Positions 11,183-22,990 of a stretch of 64,000 nt of DNA are shown in pieces. Position 1 is the stretch's first letter; the number at the start of each line of letters is the position of its first letter. The DNA is from Nectonema munidae (lineage: Eukaryota > Nematomorpha > Nectonematoida > Nectonematidae). Position numbers and translations under genes: made by a program. The DNA lies in the NCBI GenBank assembly GCA_030549495.1, contig JAUIRK010000605.1, positions 124,001-188,000 of the forward strand. The letters run 5' to 3'. Below the pieces are notes generated by a model that was not told the origin of the DNA, ran no database searches, and worked only from the letters and a program-made list of their open reading frames with translations.

Positions 11183-12981
11183 TCAAAAATCAAGTCAATT
11201 ATTTAAATATAAATAAAATTTAGAAATGATATGATTAATCACTAAGACAAGGACCAAAAAAGAGGTACTTTTTTTTAATTATTTGAATAATTCACTTCCA
11301 AACATGATCAATTATTTATTTTTACTACAAATCATTTTTCATATAGGTTATTTCTAATATTTTGTCAAATACATATTTAGAGACATAGATAGTATAAGTG
11401 ACATCCAAGCCAGATGTAGATTTGGCCACATTCTAATCAAAACGCTGGAAACATAATAATACATAGGTAGTGGGGTTTTGCTGCGTGAAGAAGTTTATTT
11501 TGTAATTATATAATACATATAAAGAAATTGCTTGCAATGATGATCAAAAGGCCATAACTGACCGCACAATATATTCACCCTGTGTGAAAAAAATCATTTT
11601 CATTCAATAAATACATAAACTGAATAATAATATGCTAATGAAAAATAATGAGAATGAAAACAATAAAGTAAGCAATGAATCCACTCAAATATTTACAACA
11701 TACATAGCAATTTTTATTACATGAGGATTTATAAGATAAATAAAAAATAGCTTGAGATACTTTGAAAGCTTTACATATGATGAGTTGAAATCAATGAGTT
11801 ATATGGCAAATAAATGTTCCAAATAACAGGACTTCTGAACTTTAAGGTTAAATTATAAGTTGATTTGCTAGAAGTAGTTGCAAACCAGTTGAAATAACTT
11901 TTGTAATAATAAGTCAAAGTGGTTGCACAAAAACTTGTAATGTATCATCAAAAAACTTTAAAAGTTTATTATCTTGGAAATAAGTTGACGTGTGAAAAGG
12001 GCTTGTTGAAAATGATTCTTTTTGCCTTTTTTAAATATGACAATTTTATCATTATCATAATATCCCCAGTTTTTTACGCTGTCGTAGTACAGGTGTGGTA
12101 GTAATAAATATTTAATTTTATTGAAATAGAAAACATATTCTTTACATATTTTAATATAACACTATTCATTTTCGGTGTTGATAAAAGATGAGCACTACGT
12201 TTAAGATATCTTAAAACTGTGAAATACTTGATTTAATTTCTTTTTTGTTTCCAAATAAAAAATTTTTTTGTCTTATAATATTGTTTTACTCCATTCATTA
12301 ACCCTCGCTTGACGGACGTATAAAATATAACACGGATGACGGACTCTATGACATTTTTGTCCAATTTTTTTTTCTTATCTATTACGATTACAAATTTTTT
12401 TTTAATATAGTTTAGTATTTAATAGTTGTTTTTCTGTTGTTTAACAAAATAAAAACTAAATATTAAAAAATCTATGGAAGTTTTTAATTTTTAATTTAAC
12501 GCCATCTATATTATTATGAAATTAGTATAAAAAACATAATAAATTTTGAGTTAGAGTATTTCAAAAGCTACTATAGTACTTAGCATAATAATTATTAATT
12601 TTTATATATAGCAACGATCAAAAAGTTTTTCGGTTGAGAAAAATCATTCTTTTTCACAAATTAATTTGTAAGTAAATTTTCTTTATTTAACCGGACTTTG
12701 TTTTTTTTGGTGATTATATCATACAAAATTTATATTACAACTTTTTGCTGTAAATGTATCAAAAATTGGTATAAAGCATAAATAATTTCTTTCATTGATT
12801 CGCGTCATAAATACTTCAAATTTGTAATGCAATGATTGAGCAATGGTATGATGAAAGGTATCGAACAATTGTGATAAATTTGCGTCATAGTATCTTTATA
12901 TTTGAAATGCCACATATCGTGTCATAAATAAACTTGGCAATGTCATGATGAGATTTGTTATTGGGATTGATTTGTTTATTG

Positions 12982-12989
12982 TATAAAAG
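12982..12989 (+). promoter_or_regulatory. TATA box, unit 1
   Basis: TATAAAAG within the first copy of the duplicated leader of the piggyBac element. The match to the TATA consensus is exact; promoter use is inferred. Confidence 0.5.
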
Positions 12990-13234
12990 ATATGAAGCTA
13001 TGAACAACATCAATACGCGTTGTGATGACGTTTCTCTTCAATTTGTCAAGAATAATAAGCAATAAAGGATCATAAACGATTTTAAAAACATTTTATATAT
13101 GTATGTAATTTACTTCTTCACTTTTGATCTCTTTGCGTCATAGTATCTTTATATTTGAAATGCCACATATCGTGTCATAAATAAACTTGGCAATGTCATG
13201 ATGAGATTTGTTATTGGGATTGATTTGTTTATTG

Positions 13235-13242
13235 TATAAAAG
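13235..13242 (+). promoter_or_regulatory. TATA box, unit 2
   Basis: Second copy of TATAAAAG, about 265 bp before the first ATG of the transposase frame. Confidence 0.5.
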
Positions 13243-13500
13243 ATATGAAGCTATGGACAACATCAATACGCGTTGTGATGACGTTTCTCTTCAATTTGTC
13301 AAGAATAAGCAATAAAGGATCATAAACGATTTTAAAAACATTTTATATATATATGTAATTTACTTCTTCACTTCTGATCTCAACTATTCAAACCTTGTAC
13401 CATTTTGATCACTTTGTTTCACGCTCAAACTCGTGTTTCTTATTTCTTGAGCCGTGCGTTTTTTCTCACTTGGAATAAATTGATTTTCATTCTTTCCTTT

Positions 13501-15206
13501 ATGATGTATTCTTCTTCTTCTTTGTCTACTGACTCCTTCTCCTTCTTCAATAGCTTAGACACCGAATCTTCTATATCTTCTTACACAAGTGAAGAGGAAT
13601 TACTTGATGAAACTTTAGTTGCTCCCGATGCAACAGAGTATACTAGAGACCCGAAACATCAAGGAGCAGGGAGACCTGAAAGCTTAAATATTCGAAATAT
13701 TGTTCTGGAACCTCCTGGTCCTAAAGGATTGGCTAAAAATATGAAAGACATTTTATCGATCTTCAAACTCTTTTTTAATTTTGAATTAATTTCCTACATT
13801 TATGCGAAAACGTTGCACAAGATGGAAGCCAACTATAAGTAAGATTTTTAATTGTTTAGATAGGATTTTAATTATTTCCCAAATTTTAGATCCCCGTGTC
13901 CTAAATATGCACAACTACTTCACTCATACAAAGTGTTCAAATTACATTATCTATTATCCTATTTCGGAGCGTTGATATATATTGGGCAAAATGGGGATCA
14001 AAAAATAAAAGTTTCAGAATTATTCTCGAAATCTGGTTCTCCATTTTTGAAAGCTTCTATTGGACGAGATATGTTTATCCTTGTCCATGTTTTTTTAAGA
14101 TTTGATGACAAGGAAAAACGTGATGCTTCTGATAAATTGAGTCCTATCCGATAGATTCATGATCATTTTTTCAGTATTTTTTCTTGTTATTGGACACCAC
14201 ACTCCACTGTGACGATTGATGAGCAATTAGTAACATTCAGAGGTAATTGTTCTCTGAAAATATATGATCCCAAAACCCAGGTCACTATGGGATCAAGTTT
14301 TATCACCTGAATGATGCAAAGTTTTTCTACTTTTTGAAGCCTGAAATATATGTTAGCGGTTTGGAGGACAGAGCTTATTTCTCAAGTTTCAAAATCTGCC
14401 AAAGATTGATTCAAGAAAGCAATATTCCTACTGGGTGCGGCGTCTATACCGATAGATTCTTCACAAGTCATCAACTTGCTGTATGGTGTACTCAAAAAAG
14501 CTTGTCTTTGTGCGGCACAGTTACATCAAATAGACGATTCGTTCCAACACTATTCAGACCAAAGCACTTGAAAACATTGAAGTTAAAAGAATGTGAGAGT
14601 CTTTCAATTTATTCAGACTACGTTTCTTTATCAGCGTATATACCCAAAAAGCATGCTACTCGTAACTTCAAGGCTGTATATATTCTATCTTTACAACATA
14701 AAAATGTAAGAATCAGCAATGTTGCCTCTAAACCTGAAAGTTTGTTGGCTTACAACGAATCTAAATGTGGTGTAGACGTTGCTAACAAAATGATAAGAAC
14801 TTATAGGTCTTATAAACCTAATCGTAAGTGGACACATGCTGCGTTTTCTAATTATCTGGATATTTCAGTCATGAATACCTGGATAATTGCAAGGTTCAAC
14901 ACTCCTAATGAATTTCCATCTTCAAAACAGAGTGGTAGAAAGTATTTTATCAAAAGACTTGCTTTTTATCTATGTGAAGAAGCAATGAAAGTGAGAGCCC
15001 AACAGTCTGAATTACCGGTGGAGACAAAGTACTTACTTGCACATTATGGGTATGATCAAGCAACTGAAAATCAGCCTTCATCATCAAAAAGAGCATCTTG
15101 CTCAAAATGTATTTCGAAGAGAAGCCGTACAGCTAGAAGGTGTGAGAAATGTGGAGTCACTGTGTGTAAAAATCACTCAAAAACGTTATGCTCAAATTGT
15201 TGCTAG
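13501..15206 (+). pseudogene. piggyBac transposase (one intron, one stop, one frameshift)
   Basis: DDE_Tnp_1_7 family transposase, which cuts and pastes the element at TTAA. Exon 1 starts at ATG 13501 and encodes a serine- and acid-rich N terminus. An intron at 13839-13889 (GTAAG...TTTTAG, 51 bp) keeps the frame open into PKYAQLLHSYKVFKLHYLLS. The frame then meets an in-frame TAG at 14152-14154, continues in frame through TIDEQLVTFRG, and shifts once near 14280-14330 before running open to 15206. All three catalytic aspartates are visible: TIDEQLV, VYTDRFFTS and GVDVANKM. The C terminus is the usual cysteine-rich finger (CSKC, CEKC, CSNC, with KNH), which binds the terminal repeats in related proteins. 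The length is close to that of family members. Confidence 0.93.
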
Positions 15207-15434
15207 TTTTATTTTAACGCCATCTTCAAAAAAAGTACAGTTTTATTCTTTTTATTCAAAATAAATTTTTTTGCCTTATCTTAAGAAAAATCAAATTTTA
15301 CCATTATTTTCCTTGTTTTTTTTACTATATTTACATATAAATTTGGTAAAAGTTTTGTTTGTTAAATTTTTGGCTATTGTTAAATAACTGACCGATGCGT
15401 CGAAAAAGCATTGAGTCCGTCAAGCGAGGGTTAA

Positions 15435-16970
15435 TGGAAATTAAAAATTTTAATTTTAAGCAGATTTTTGAAGAACTCGTTTAAAAAATAGTAGGAATTA
15501 ATTTTTTGCTCTATTCAAATTGTGATGGATCTTTATCTATTTTCAACTCTCCAACCTGCTGTTTTTCCATTTATCATTTTGTTTTATTTTATATTTCATA
15601 AATAAAAAGCTGTTATTTTAATGATTATATATTTTGAGTTTTTTCTATTTAAACCATATTTATGACTAGCTGTTAGAACCTTTTTTATTGAAGGGCGCTT
15701 TATAACCATCCTCCACTCCAAATTATTTTTTTACATAACGAATGAGCAAAAAAGTACTCTCTTCGCAACTATTTTTTTTTAACTTTACGTTAGGCTCTCT
15801 TATGGATTGTTTTTATATAAATCAAAACTTTGTTGTCTCCGAATAATTTAGTTATATATTTGATGCCAACTTTTAGCTTTAAATATTATAAAGTCATCAT
15901 TATTATATAATGTGGACTAAATTTTATTAGTGAAAAATCTGTTACCTAATTTATTATGATGTCTAAGAAGTCTTGTATCTCATTTTTAACTTGCTTTGTT
16001 AATTTTTTTGATAATAACCTACAAAAAAAGAAAGGAAGCTTCAAAAATAAAAATGAGCTGAAGTCATCATGTAAACACATTTAATGTTATCATCTCATGA
16101 TATTTTTTGCAAGAGAATATTAACGTCAAATTTGAAATATGATTTTTCAATACTAACTTTTGACAACTTTCAAATATAACACTAATGTAATTGATCATTA
16201 GTACGACATTTACACTACTTTCCTTTCTTCCAATAATAATTTATTTCATTAGAAATGAAATTTGAAACATTTTTCCTATTTTATCATTATATTTGCTTTG
16301 AAAAAGGAGTGTATAATCCGAAACTAGTTAGCAATATCACTAATAAAGTGTTCAGTTTTTTTTCTTTTATTTGTTATAATTTTTTTCACCTAATCTTTCA
16401 CTGCCCATATCTGTCAGAAATATCGTTTCCAAATTTGAAACAAATAAATTAGAGTAATGTCAAACAGCTAATAAATTATCTTTGGTTTTAGTATCATTTT
16501 ATCTTACGGTTATAAAACACTTATGATTGTTTCTGATATTCAACATTATCTCCCCAAAATACCAAAATATATAATAACGCAATAAATCATCACAAATTAA
16601 TTGGGAATTAAAAGATGTTATCTCCCCATGCTCCTTCTTTGTAAGAATGACGAATAATTATTATATCCATGAATACCAAATTTTTAACTAATCAATTAAA
16701 AACTCTATGTTTATAAAGTATATTCTTCGAAGTCACTAATGAAGATTATTGAAAATACTCAGCTTAATTATTTTTTAATTGTATCATTAAATTACAAAAA
16801 ACTAGGTGTTATGATTTAGTTTCACATATTACTCAATTTTATATGCACAAACAAGGAAAAGTAGAATAAATTAATTTGAAGTTGTAATCGTTTGAAAATT
16901 AAATCAACTTTTATCATGAAGAGGGATTTTGACAACTCTCCCTCGCCAGAAGAATATCATTTCAATCTCA
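15435..16970. other. AT-rich stretch, no gene seen
   Basis: Only chance frames (for example 16255-16452). No repeat was recognised. Confidence 0.4.
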
Positions 16971-16977
16971 ATAGAAA

Positions 16978-18640
16978 TTGAAGTTTTTAATCTACACCTT
17001 GATGAAATTACGTGCTTCATATATTCCGCTCAAAGAAAATCATTTTGTTAAATCATGGTGGAAACCAAATCACTGTATACCCTTGGTTTTTGAGAATAAA
17101 GATGGATTTCATGATGAAAAGAAAAATTTTAGTTCCGTTTCAAATGTAGAAAGTCAAGAAATACATTTATGAGATCAAAATATTGTTAAAAACCATCAAA
17201 AAGACTCTCTTATTATTTCTGATAACAAAATAGATAATTATATACATATTTCAAGTGTTTTCAATCTATTGTGTGATGATAAAAGGAGTTCATCTAGTCT
17301 ACCAATAAGGAACAAAGAAAATGATATTTTTCTGAAAATTGTGGGGTAAAAAATCAAACAGAAAGTATTTTTATGTTAAAGATCAGCAAGGTTTTCAAAT
17401 TTTATATGGAACATTAAAAAAATGAGGAATTTGTACCCATCTAGTTTTCAGCTTGGACTTGATTATTTTAAATCGATATTACACCTCTAGAGATGAAAAT
17501 TATAGAAGGAAGATTTCTTGATTCGCCCAATTTCCATATCTTGGGAAATACCCACTAGATATTTTATTACGTGGAAACTGAAAAGCATAAAAAACTCAAC
17601 ATTGCGCGTGACATGCAGATTTTATTTAACTTAATAACTTCTAGGCATCCTTTCATAAAAACTTTAATTAAGCCAAGATGCTGGTAAAAGTCCAGTAGTT
17701 GCTATACAGAATCGCATCTCTTACATTTAAAAAAGTGTACATAACTCTATTTCTAGTGTATGTGTACTTGGTGTCGAGAAAACTTATAATCTTGGATCAT
17801 GCTATGTCACTTGTACTGTATATCAAGATATGAGCATTAAGAAAATATCAATTAAAACAAATCCCATTTTGATGGGTCCTCTTTTGATTCAAGTTTTATG
17901 TCATTTTATAGATTTTTTTCTCATTTGTCGTTAATTCTTAACCACAATTCCATGAGTATTCTGAACCAAAGTAGGAAGTGATCATAGAGCTGGACTTGTT
18001 AAAGCTATCAAATGTTTTCCAATTTATTGTTATGTGGTAGACATTTAGAAGATAACAAAGAAAAATTTGAAAATGAAGGAAAGAAATAAACAATCGAGTT
18101 AAAAAAATATTCGCACCTTTTGGACTAACATCCAGTTCTTCTTTTCAAGAATTTGAAAATAAAGCAGATACTATTGTGGATGAATTTTTTCAATTTGGAG
18201 GTAAATATATAAAGGAAAGTAATTTTCCCATTATTAAAAATCATGTAATAAATCCTAGTTTGAAAAATGCCTTATTGAATAGAAATTGGAAAAAGAACAA
18301 CAGCGAATCTTTAAATCATATACTCAAATATATCATTAAGTGGAAACTACAAAAAATGAATGAATTGATTAATACTCTCTATGATCAAGTTATTTATCAA
18401 GAACACCAAATCACATCAGCTTTGCATGGGAACGGGGACTTTGAATTGATACATAATGGCTTTAAGCATTGAATAAATAACTTCTTTGGATTCAATCAAT
18501 GGAGGAAGAAAGAACAGAAAGGTAATGACTTTTCTTAAATGGCAGTCAAACAAAATAGCAAAAAACTTACACAACTTCCAAAGATGACAAACTGGTTACA
18601 AAGAGCGTTAAAAAATAGCCCTCAAATCTACAAGTAAAAA
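16978..18640 (+). pseudogene. Decayed MULE-type transposase, copy 1
   Basis: Mutator-like element transposase remains scattered over several plus-strand frames. Recognisable blocks in order: VLGVEKTYNLGSCYVTCTVY (first catalytic D region of the family, here E in place of D, about 17767-17826), NPILMGPLL, VGSDHRAGLVKAIKCFP (second D, about 17975), and an open block 18131-18475 with NHVINPSLKNALLNRNWKKN and SESLNHILKYIIKWK (third catalytic E). A second, better preserved copy of the same family lies at 47325-48290. There are many stops and frameshifts, so it is dead. No terminal inverted repeats were recognised. Confidence 0.75.
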
Positions 18641-18649
18641 ATTCTGCAA

Positions 18650-19560
18650 GAAAATACAAAAATACATTTTATTCATTTTGTTCTTAATTATCTTTATCAT
18701 ATTCGGACAAAAATTTCTTCTATAACTGAACAGGGGCATTTAGTGTTTATTTATTGAAATGTAAAGATTTAGGTCTGATTCACTCAAATAGATGTTTAGC
18801 AATATTATTTTCTAATATACAATTACTGGTGCAATATAAGAATTTCCCATTATACAGCTCAATTAATGAATTTATGCATATTTTTTCGAATATAAAAACT
18901 TGTGTATTTTTTAAAGAGTATCATTTGTGAAATTGAAAACCAAAAGTTTGCATCAAACTAACTTGAGCATGAAAAATAATCAAAAATAAGTTTTAACTTG
19001 AATTAAATTTAATTATTGACCATATGTTCAGCATTTATGCTCCATTCTATACCCAAATTGTAAAACTTGTACTAAAATTGGAGATGTGATTATGAAAATG
19101 TTTGATATTACTCTCTAAGTAGACTACGTGAACTTTTATAATAATCAGTGGATGAGAAAAAATATCCAACTATACAAAAATACTTTGGTTGCAGTTTCTG
19201 AGTCTTCAACATATATAGAAGAAATTTGTTGTTAAGTTGAGTAAAATCAAATATCAAACCAGTTAGCAACCTTTTTTTTTTAGGAAATGCCTATTTCCAA
19301 TTTTGTTTTTAGACTCTTTTATAGGGATAGTTTTAGATGGAAACTATGAGAAAATTATCTCATTGGTTCAACGAACAAAATTTTGATATATTAAAAAGAC
19401 TGAAATAAAAGTAACTGAAATAAAGATCCATATAAAAGTGGACTCTATAAAAATTAATTGTGGCTAAATGCAAAAAAAAACGAATCACAAAGAAACAATT
19501 TCAATTTTTCTACGCCACAACTTTTAATATTTACAGATATGACAAAATATTAACGTACTC
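18650..19560. other. AT-rich stretch, no gene seen
   Basis: No frame, repeat or RNA gene was recognised. Confidence 0.4.
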
Positions 19561-19593
19561 CTAATTGCTTTTTAGCTTAAGGTCTCAGCACGT

Positions 19594-20011
19594 TTAAATG
19601 CGTTTCTGGATATTGCCGAGGTTAATAAGAACGGCTTCACTGAAACAAATAAACGCTTCATCCAAAATTGTTGGAAACCTCTTCCACACAGATTGAGAAT
19701 CACTTGATGTTGCAGATAAAAAGAGTTACCTGCACGATAATATGATGGATTGGCGATGTGGATTTGAAAGATAGGCAATGTGCATTCATTTCTGACATAT
19801 AGAAGAAGTCATCTTGGAAATGCCATTGAGAAGAGTGAGCTTGTGTTCCTTCATCATTGCGTGAAGAGTCTATTCGATTAGTGTTGATAAATGTGCGCAA
19901 CTCTTTAATCTCTTGACTGGTAAAAAAAGTATTTAATCTAGAAAATATGGCTAAGAAATGAACCATATTTTCAGGGTGATATGTGTAACATTGAATAATT
20001 TCCATGAGATG
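19594..20011 (-). CDS. Candidate host exon pair, function unknown
   Basis: Minus strand. A 282-nt stretch (19730-20011) is open in one frame only (94 codons, HLMEIIQCYTYHPENMVHF at its start). It is bounded by a strong acceptor (TGCATTTTTTAG) and a strong donor (CAG then GTAACT) and is in phase 0 at both ends. After a possible 49-nt intron (19681-19729, weak acceptor) the frame resumes as RFPTILDEAFICFSEAVLIN and stops at 19594. Alternatively the junction is a simple 1-nt frameshift in a decaying gene, because the second frame is also open through the supposed intron from about 19717. The protein looks helical and soluble, with no membrane segment. I recognise no domain. The window shows no other source for it, so host origin is inferred. 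Confidence 0.4.
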
Positions 20012-20640
20012 CTAAAAAATGCATGTACAGTGGAATCTGGAGTTTTTAAGTAATTTGATTCGCTGGTTTCAGAAACGAGATAGTTTTCTGTACTTTAATT
20101 AAACGAAATCATTAGCTATAGTTATTAGCGCGAGAGAAATTTAGTAAGGAACCGACCATTATAAAGAATTTTATCAGGTTTTACATATTTAAACTATGTT
20201 TTATTATCAACAAAAATTGAAAGTAATATTAATTGCAAAATTATACATATATGTGTGATAAGTTTTAGGGGTAAATGTGTGTAAAAAAATTAATGCCCGA
20301 TTTAGAAGGTACCCGCATAATATTACTTGTAGATGCGAACAAGAGCCAGTATTTTTGGCGGATAAAGAATTTCTCTCTTATAATATATCTTTATTATATA
20401 GTTAAAAAGGTATGCTATTCTTTCTCATTGAAGGATGGCGTACGCAAACTTTGATCTGAATGGATAAAAAAAATTTGCATAATTTTTTATTTTTAGCCAA
20501 TCAAATTACGCTATAATCGAGTAAACTATTTTAAACATTTCTACAAAAATTGCTCATTTAGAATTTGATTGGTTCAAAATTCAATATTTTTCACCCATTC
20601 GCCATATATACCATATTTACTTCTAAATTGTCTTTTTTTA

Positions 20641-20878
20641 CCCATTTAGGAACAAGCAAAGCAGACGACTTTAGTAATTCCTATTTAATTCCATTTAACC
20701 CGTTAACGACCAGAATAATCAGACGATATCTAATGTAAAGCAGAAGATTTGTATTAAAGAGCTTTGATAAACGCAGACGATTTTATTTTTGCAAAGTCGA
20801 CTATAGTCGACATTGGGCGTTAACGGGTTAAGTAGGAATTCGTCTGCGTTCCCTTTGGGAACATTGGTCGTAAATGGG
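20641..20878 (-). mobile_element. TTAA-flanked MITE, group B, carrying a nested group A MITE
   Basis: The right terminus (reverse complement CCCATTTACGACCAATG) and the left terminus CCCATTTAGGAACAAGC match the complete copy at 49327-49456. The right flank is TTAA (20879-20882); the left flank is decayed to TTTA. It lies in a TTAA of a 21-bp repeat (TTTTTTAAATTC). At 20699-20827 it is interrupted by a second MITE; without that insert it is about 105 bp. Near the right end is the stem GTTCCC-TTT-GGGAAC (20848-20862). Confidence 0.85.
20699..20827 (+). mobile_element. TTAA-flanked MITE, group A (129 bp), nested
   Basis: Ten-bp terminal inverted repeats CCCGTTAACG, flanked by TTAA at 20695-20698 and 20828-20831. 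Internal modules: CAGACGATATCT, AAGCAGAAGATT and CGCAGACGATTT. A perfect 16-bp palindrome GTCGACTATAGTCGAC (20796-20811) sits 16 bp from the right end. Relatives lie at 4382-4486, 30077-30182 and 50313-50442. Confidence 0.92.
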
Positions 20879-20923
20879 TTAAATTCTAATTTGTCTTTTT
20901 TAAATTCTAAACGCTCTTTCTAA

Positions 20924-21063
20924 AATACAAAATAAAATCGAAAAAATGTTATACACCTCTAATGTTGTACTAAATAAGTAATCGTAATAAGTAATACAAA
21001 ATAAAATCGAAAAAATGTTATTACACCTCTAATGTTGTACTAAATAAGTAATCGTAATAAGTA
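20924..21063. repeat. 69-bp tandem duplication
   Basis: Two nearly identical units starting AATACAAAATAAAATCG (20924 and 20993), ending in AATCGTAATAAGTAA. Non-coding. Confidence 0.9.
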
Positions 21064-21200
21064 ACAAGTAATAAATAAATAGAAATTAGGACTTAAAAAA
21101 AGACAATTTTGAAGTAAAAATAGTATATTATATTTATTATAAATGAACAATGTGAGTTACCGCGCATATCTAGTAATTTATATGAAATTTCAAATCCTAA

Positions 21201-21274
21201 AAGTCGTCTACTTAAGTTATATAAAAACTCATTGAGAAAGAAAGCAGACGATAGAAAACCAATACCTGAAAAGG
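21201..21274 (+). mobile_element. TTAA-flanked MITE, partial, group D
   Basis: Shares TATAAAAACTCATTGA, AAAGCAGACGA and AAAACCAATACCTGAAAAGG with the complete copy at 21445-21565. The right flank is TTAA (21275-21278); the left end is lost. Confidence 0.65.
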
Positions 21275-21444
21275 TTAAAAAAACAATTATTGTAATACTA
21301 TCACAAGAAAAGATCAACAAAATTGTTATGAAAAATCAACATTCAATAATATACGTGTTTTTAAAGATATTGTGAAGTGAGAGTGAAAGATGTTCTATAA
21401 AAGACACATGAGTGCCTTATGTGAAAACAATTATCTTCTTTTAA

Positions 21445-21565
21445 CCCTTTCACGCAAAATGGTACGTCAGTGACCCATAGAATAAAAATCGCCTGCTTTA
21501 AATATATAAAAACTCATTGAAAAAAAAGCAGATGAAAAATTCTGGAAAACCAATGTCTGAAAGTG
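21445..21565 (+). mobile_element. TTAA-flanked MITE, group D (121 bp)
   Basis: Flanked by TTAA at 21441-21444 and 21566-21569. The left terminus is CCCTTTCACGCAAAATGG and the right (reverse complement) CACTTTCAGACATTGG. It contains AAAGCAGATGA, a variant of the CAGACGA module. Confidence 0.8.
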
Positions 21566-21635
21566 TTAAACACATTACTGAATAGGTAGTTCAGATTGAA
21601 TTTTTAGAAAATATCAAATGAATCATATATATTTT

Positions 21636-21733
21636 TCCTTTGGAGTGAGCAGCTTTTTGAAATCTAATGGTCTGCTTATTTTTCAAATGAGTATCTAACT
21701 TAAAGCAGACGGTTTTATTTTATGCGAAAAGGG
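21636..21733 (-). mobile_element. Probable TTAA-type MITE, eroded
   Basis: The right end GCGAAAAGGG resembles the CCCTTTNGTG-type termini, and AAAGCAGACGG and GGTCTGC modules are inside. The flanks are GTGT and TTTT rather than TTAA, so both target copies are decayed or the ends are misjudged. Confidence 0.45.
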
Positions 21734-22249
21734 TGTTGTCTTATTGGTCTTAAAATGGTTGATGTTATTTATTTTTGAAAAAGAGAAGAAAAAATACAAA
21801 AGAAGGATATATACTCTAAACTCTTTAAGATTTCATTTGCGGCTTTGATAGAGATCCCATCATATGATGAGCATGGTTCAGCTAATGGATTTGTCGCAGA
21901 AGATATTTTATCTTTATTCACATCGATTTTGAATATCTTGCCTGAAATACAAATTACAGCAGACATGACCAACACAGAACATTATTCTTTCATCGACACA
22001 AATCCTTTATTTAAAATATAGGTAGAGGTCTATTTATTTCATTTAATTATTTTATGGGGAAAAGATCTTATTTTGCCTGTTTTATGTGGATATAAAAAGA
22101 TAGTTTCATTTGTACTGGCTATAATGTGTTCTCAGAAATGCAATACTTTAATATTAATAAATCGGTTTTGTAGCTACTTTCCTAGCAAGCTAGGATCTAG
22201 CCGGTTTTAAAACAAAGAATAAATATTTGTTCAATTTTCCGTATTTTGC

Positions 22250-22990
22250 TCGTCATCTAATTTTAAATGTCTTTTTCTCATAACGCCTTTTTGATAAACT
22301 CGCCTTTTGATCTCCTATTTATATGGCCAAACCAGCGTAGCCTTTGCTCTTCTAAAATATTATTTATTTCATTTACTTGACATAAATTTCTTATTTTCTC
22401 ATTACTTATTCTGCATTTTAAACTAAAATTACACATAACTTTGAGCATTCTCATTTCATTTCTATTCTACTTTTATTGGCTTCTTTCAATGCCCAACGTT
22501 GACCACCTTATACTAATCATGATCTAATACAACTTTTATATGCATAACCTCTTAAATTTAGAGAGAAAGAACTACTACACAAAATACTGCTTAAAAATTT
22601 AGGTTTTTTTTCAAGCTAGTCTTCTATACTCTGAATTGCCTACACCACCTACCCTATCTAAAGTCTCTTCTTGATTAACTTCTTCCGATTCTTCTACTAC
22701 AACTTTTTCATTAAACGTCACAACAATAACTACATTTAAAATGGCTTACTTTAAATAAGCTACCCTTAATCTTAAAGCATCTACGAGTTACCCACTTATT
22801 GCAAAATACACAAAGAATACAATTTCTTTCAACTCTTTTTCCAGAAACGCTATAAGGATCTATCTTAGAAATTAAATTGTCTGATTTTAATGAATCACTT
22901 ATCTTCATCCATTTAGTTTTATTCGTATTAATTTTGTTTCCTTTTTTCAGGAATCTCTTTACATACTCTAATTTTCTGACTTAACTTTTC
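22250..22990 (-). pseudogene. LINE (non-LTR retrotransposon), C-terminal part of reverse transcriptase ORF
   Basis: Minus-strand fragments in the order of the 3' end of an RTE/CR1-like ORF2: INTNKTKWMKISDS (reverse transcriptase end), then a zinc finger (CILCVFCNKWVTRRCFKIKG, about 22720-22830), then YGGQRWALKEANKS, EMRMLKVMCN, and NILEEQRLRWFGHINRRSKG near 22300. The family signature ending LRWFGH is unmistakable. Several stops and frameshifts separate the blocks. No target duplication or tail was found. Confidence 0.85.

Larger units (their letters stand above)
12879..13381 (+). repeat. Tandem duplication of the piggyBac promoter region (2 x ~250 bp)
   Basis: Unit 1 is 12879-13131 and unit 2 is 13132-13381; they differ only at a few positions. 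Each unit contains TTTATTGTATAAAAGATATG, so the presumed promoter is present twice upstream of the transposase reading frame. Confidence 0.9.
12302..15430 (+). mobile_element. piggyBac-type transposon, nearly whole (3.1 kb)
   Basis: Sixteen-bp perfect terminal inverted repeats CCCTCGCTTGACGGAC at both ends, flanked by TTAA at 12298-12301 and 15431-15434. A second copy of the inner word GACGGACTC lies just inside the left end (about 12337-12345), probably a subterminal transposase-binding repeat. The element carries a 250-bp tandem duplication with a TATA box, then a piggyBac transposase gene with one intron, one in-frame stop and one frameshift. Perfect termini and few coding breaks indicate a fairly recent insertion, now non-autonomous unless supplied in trans. 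Confidence 0.95.
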
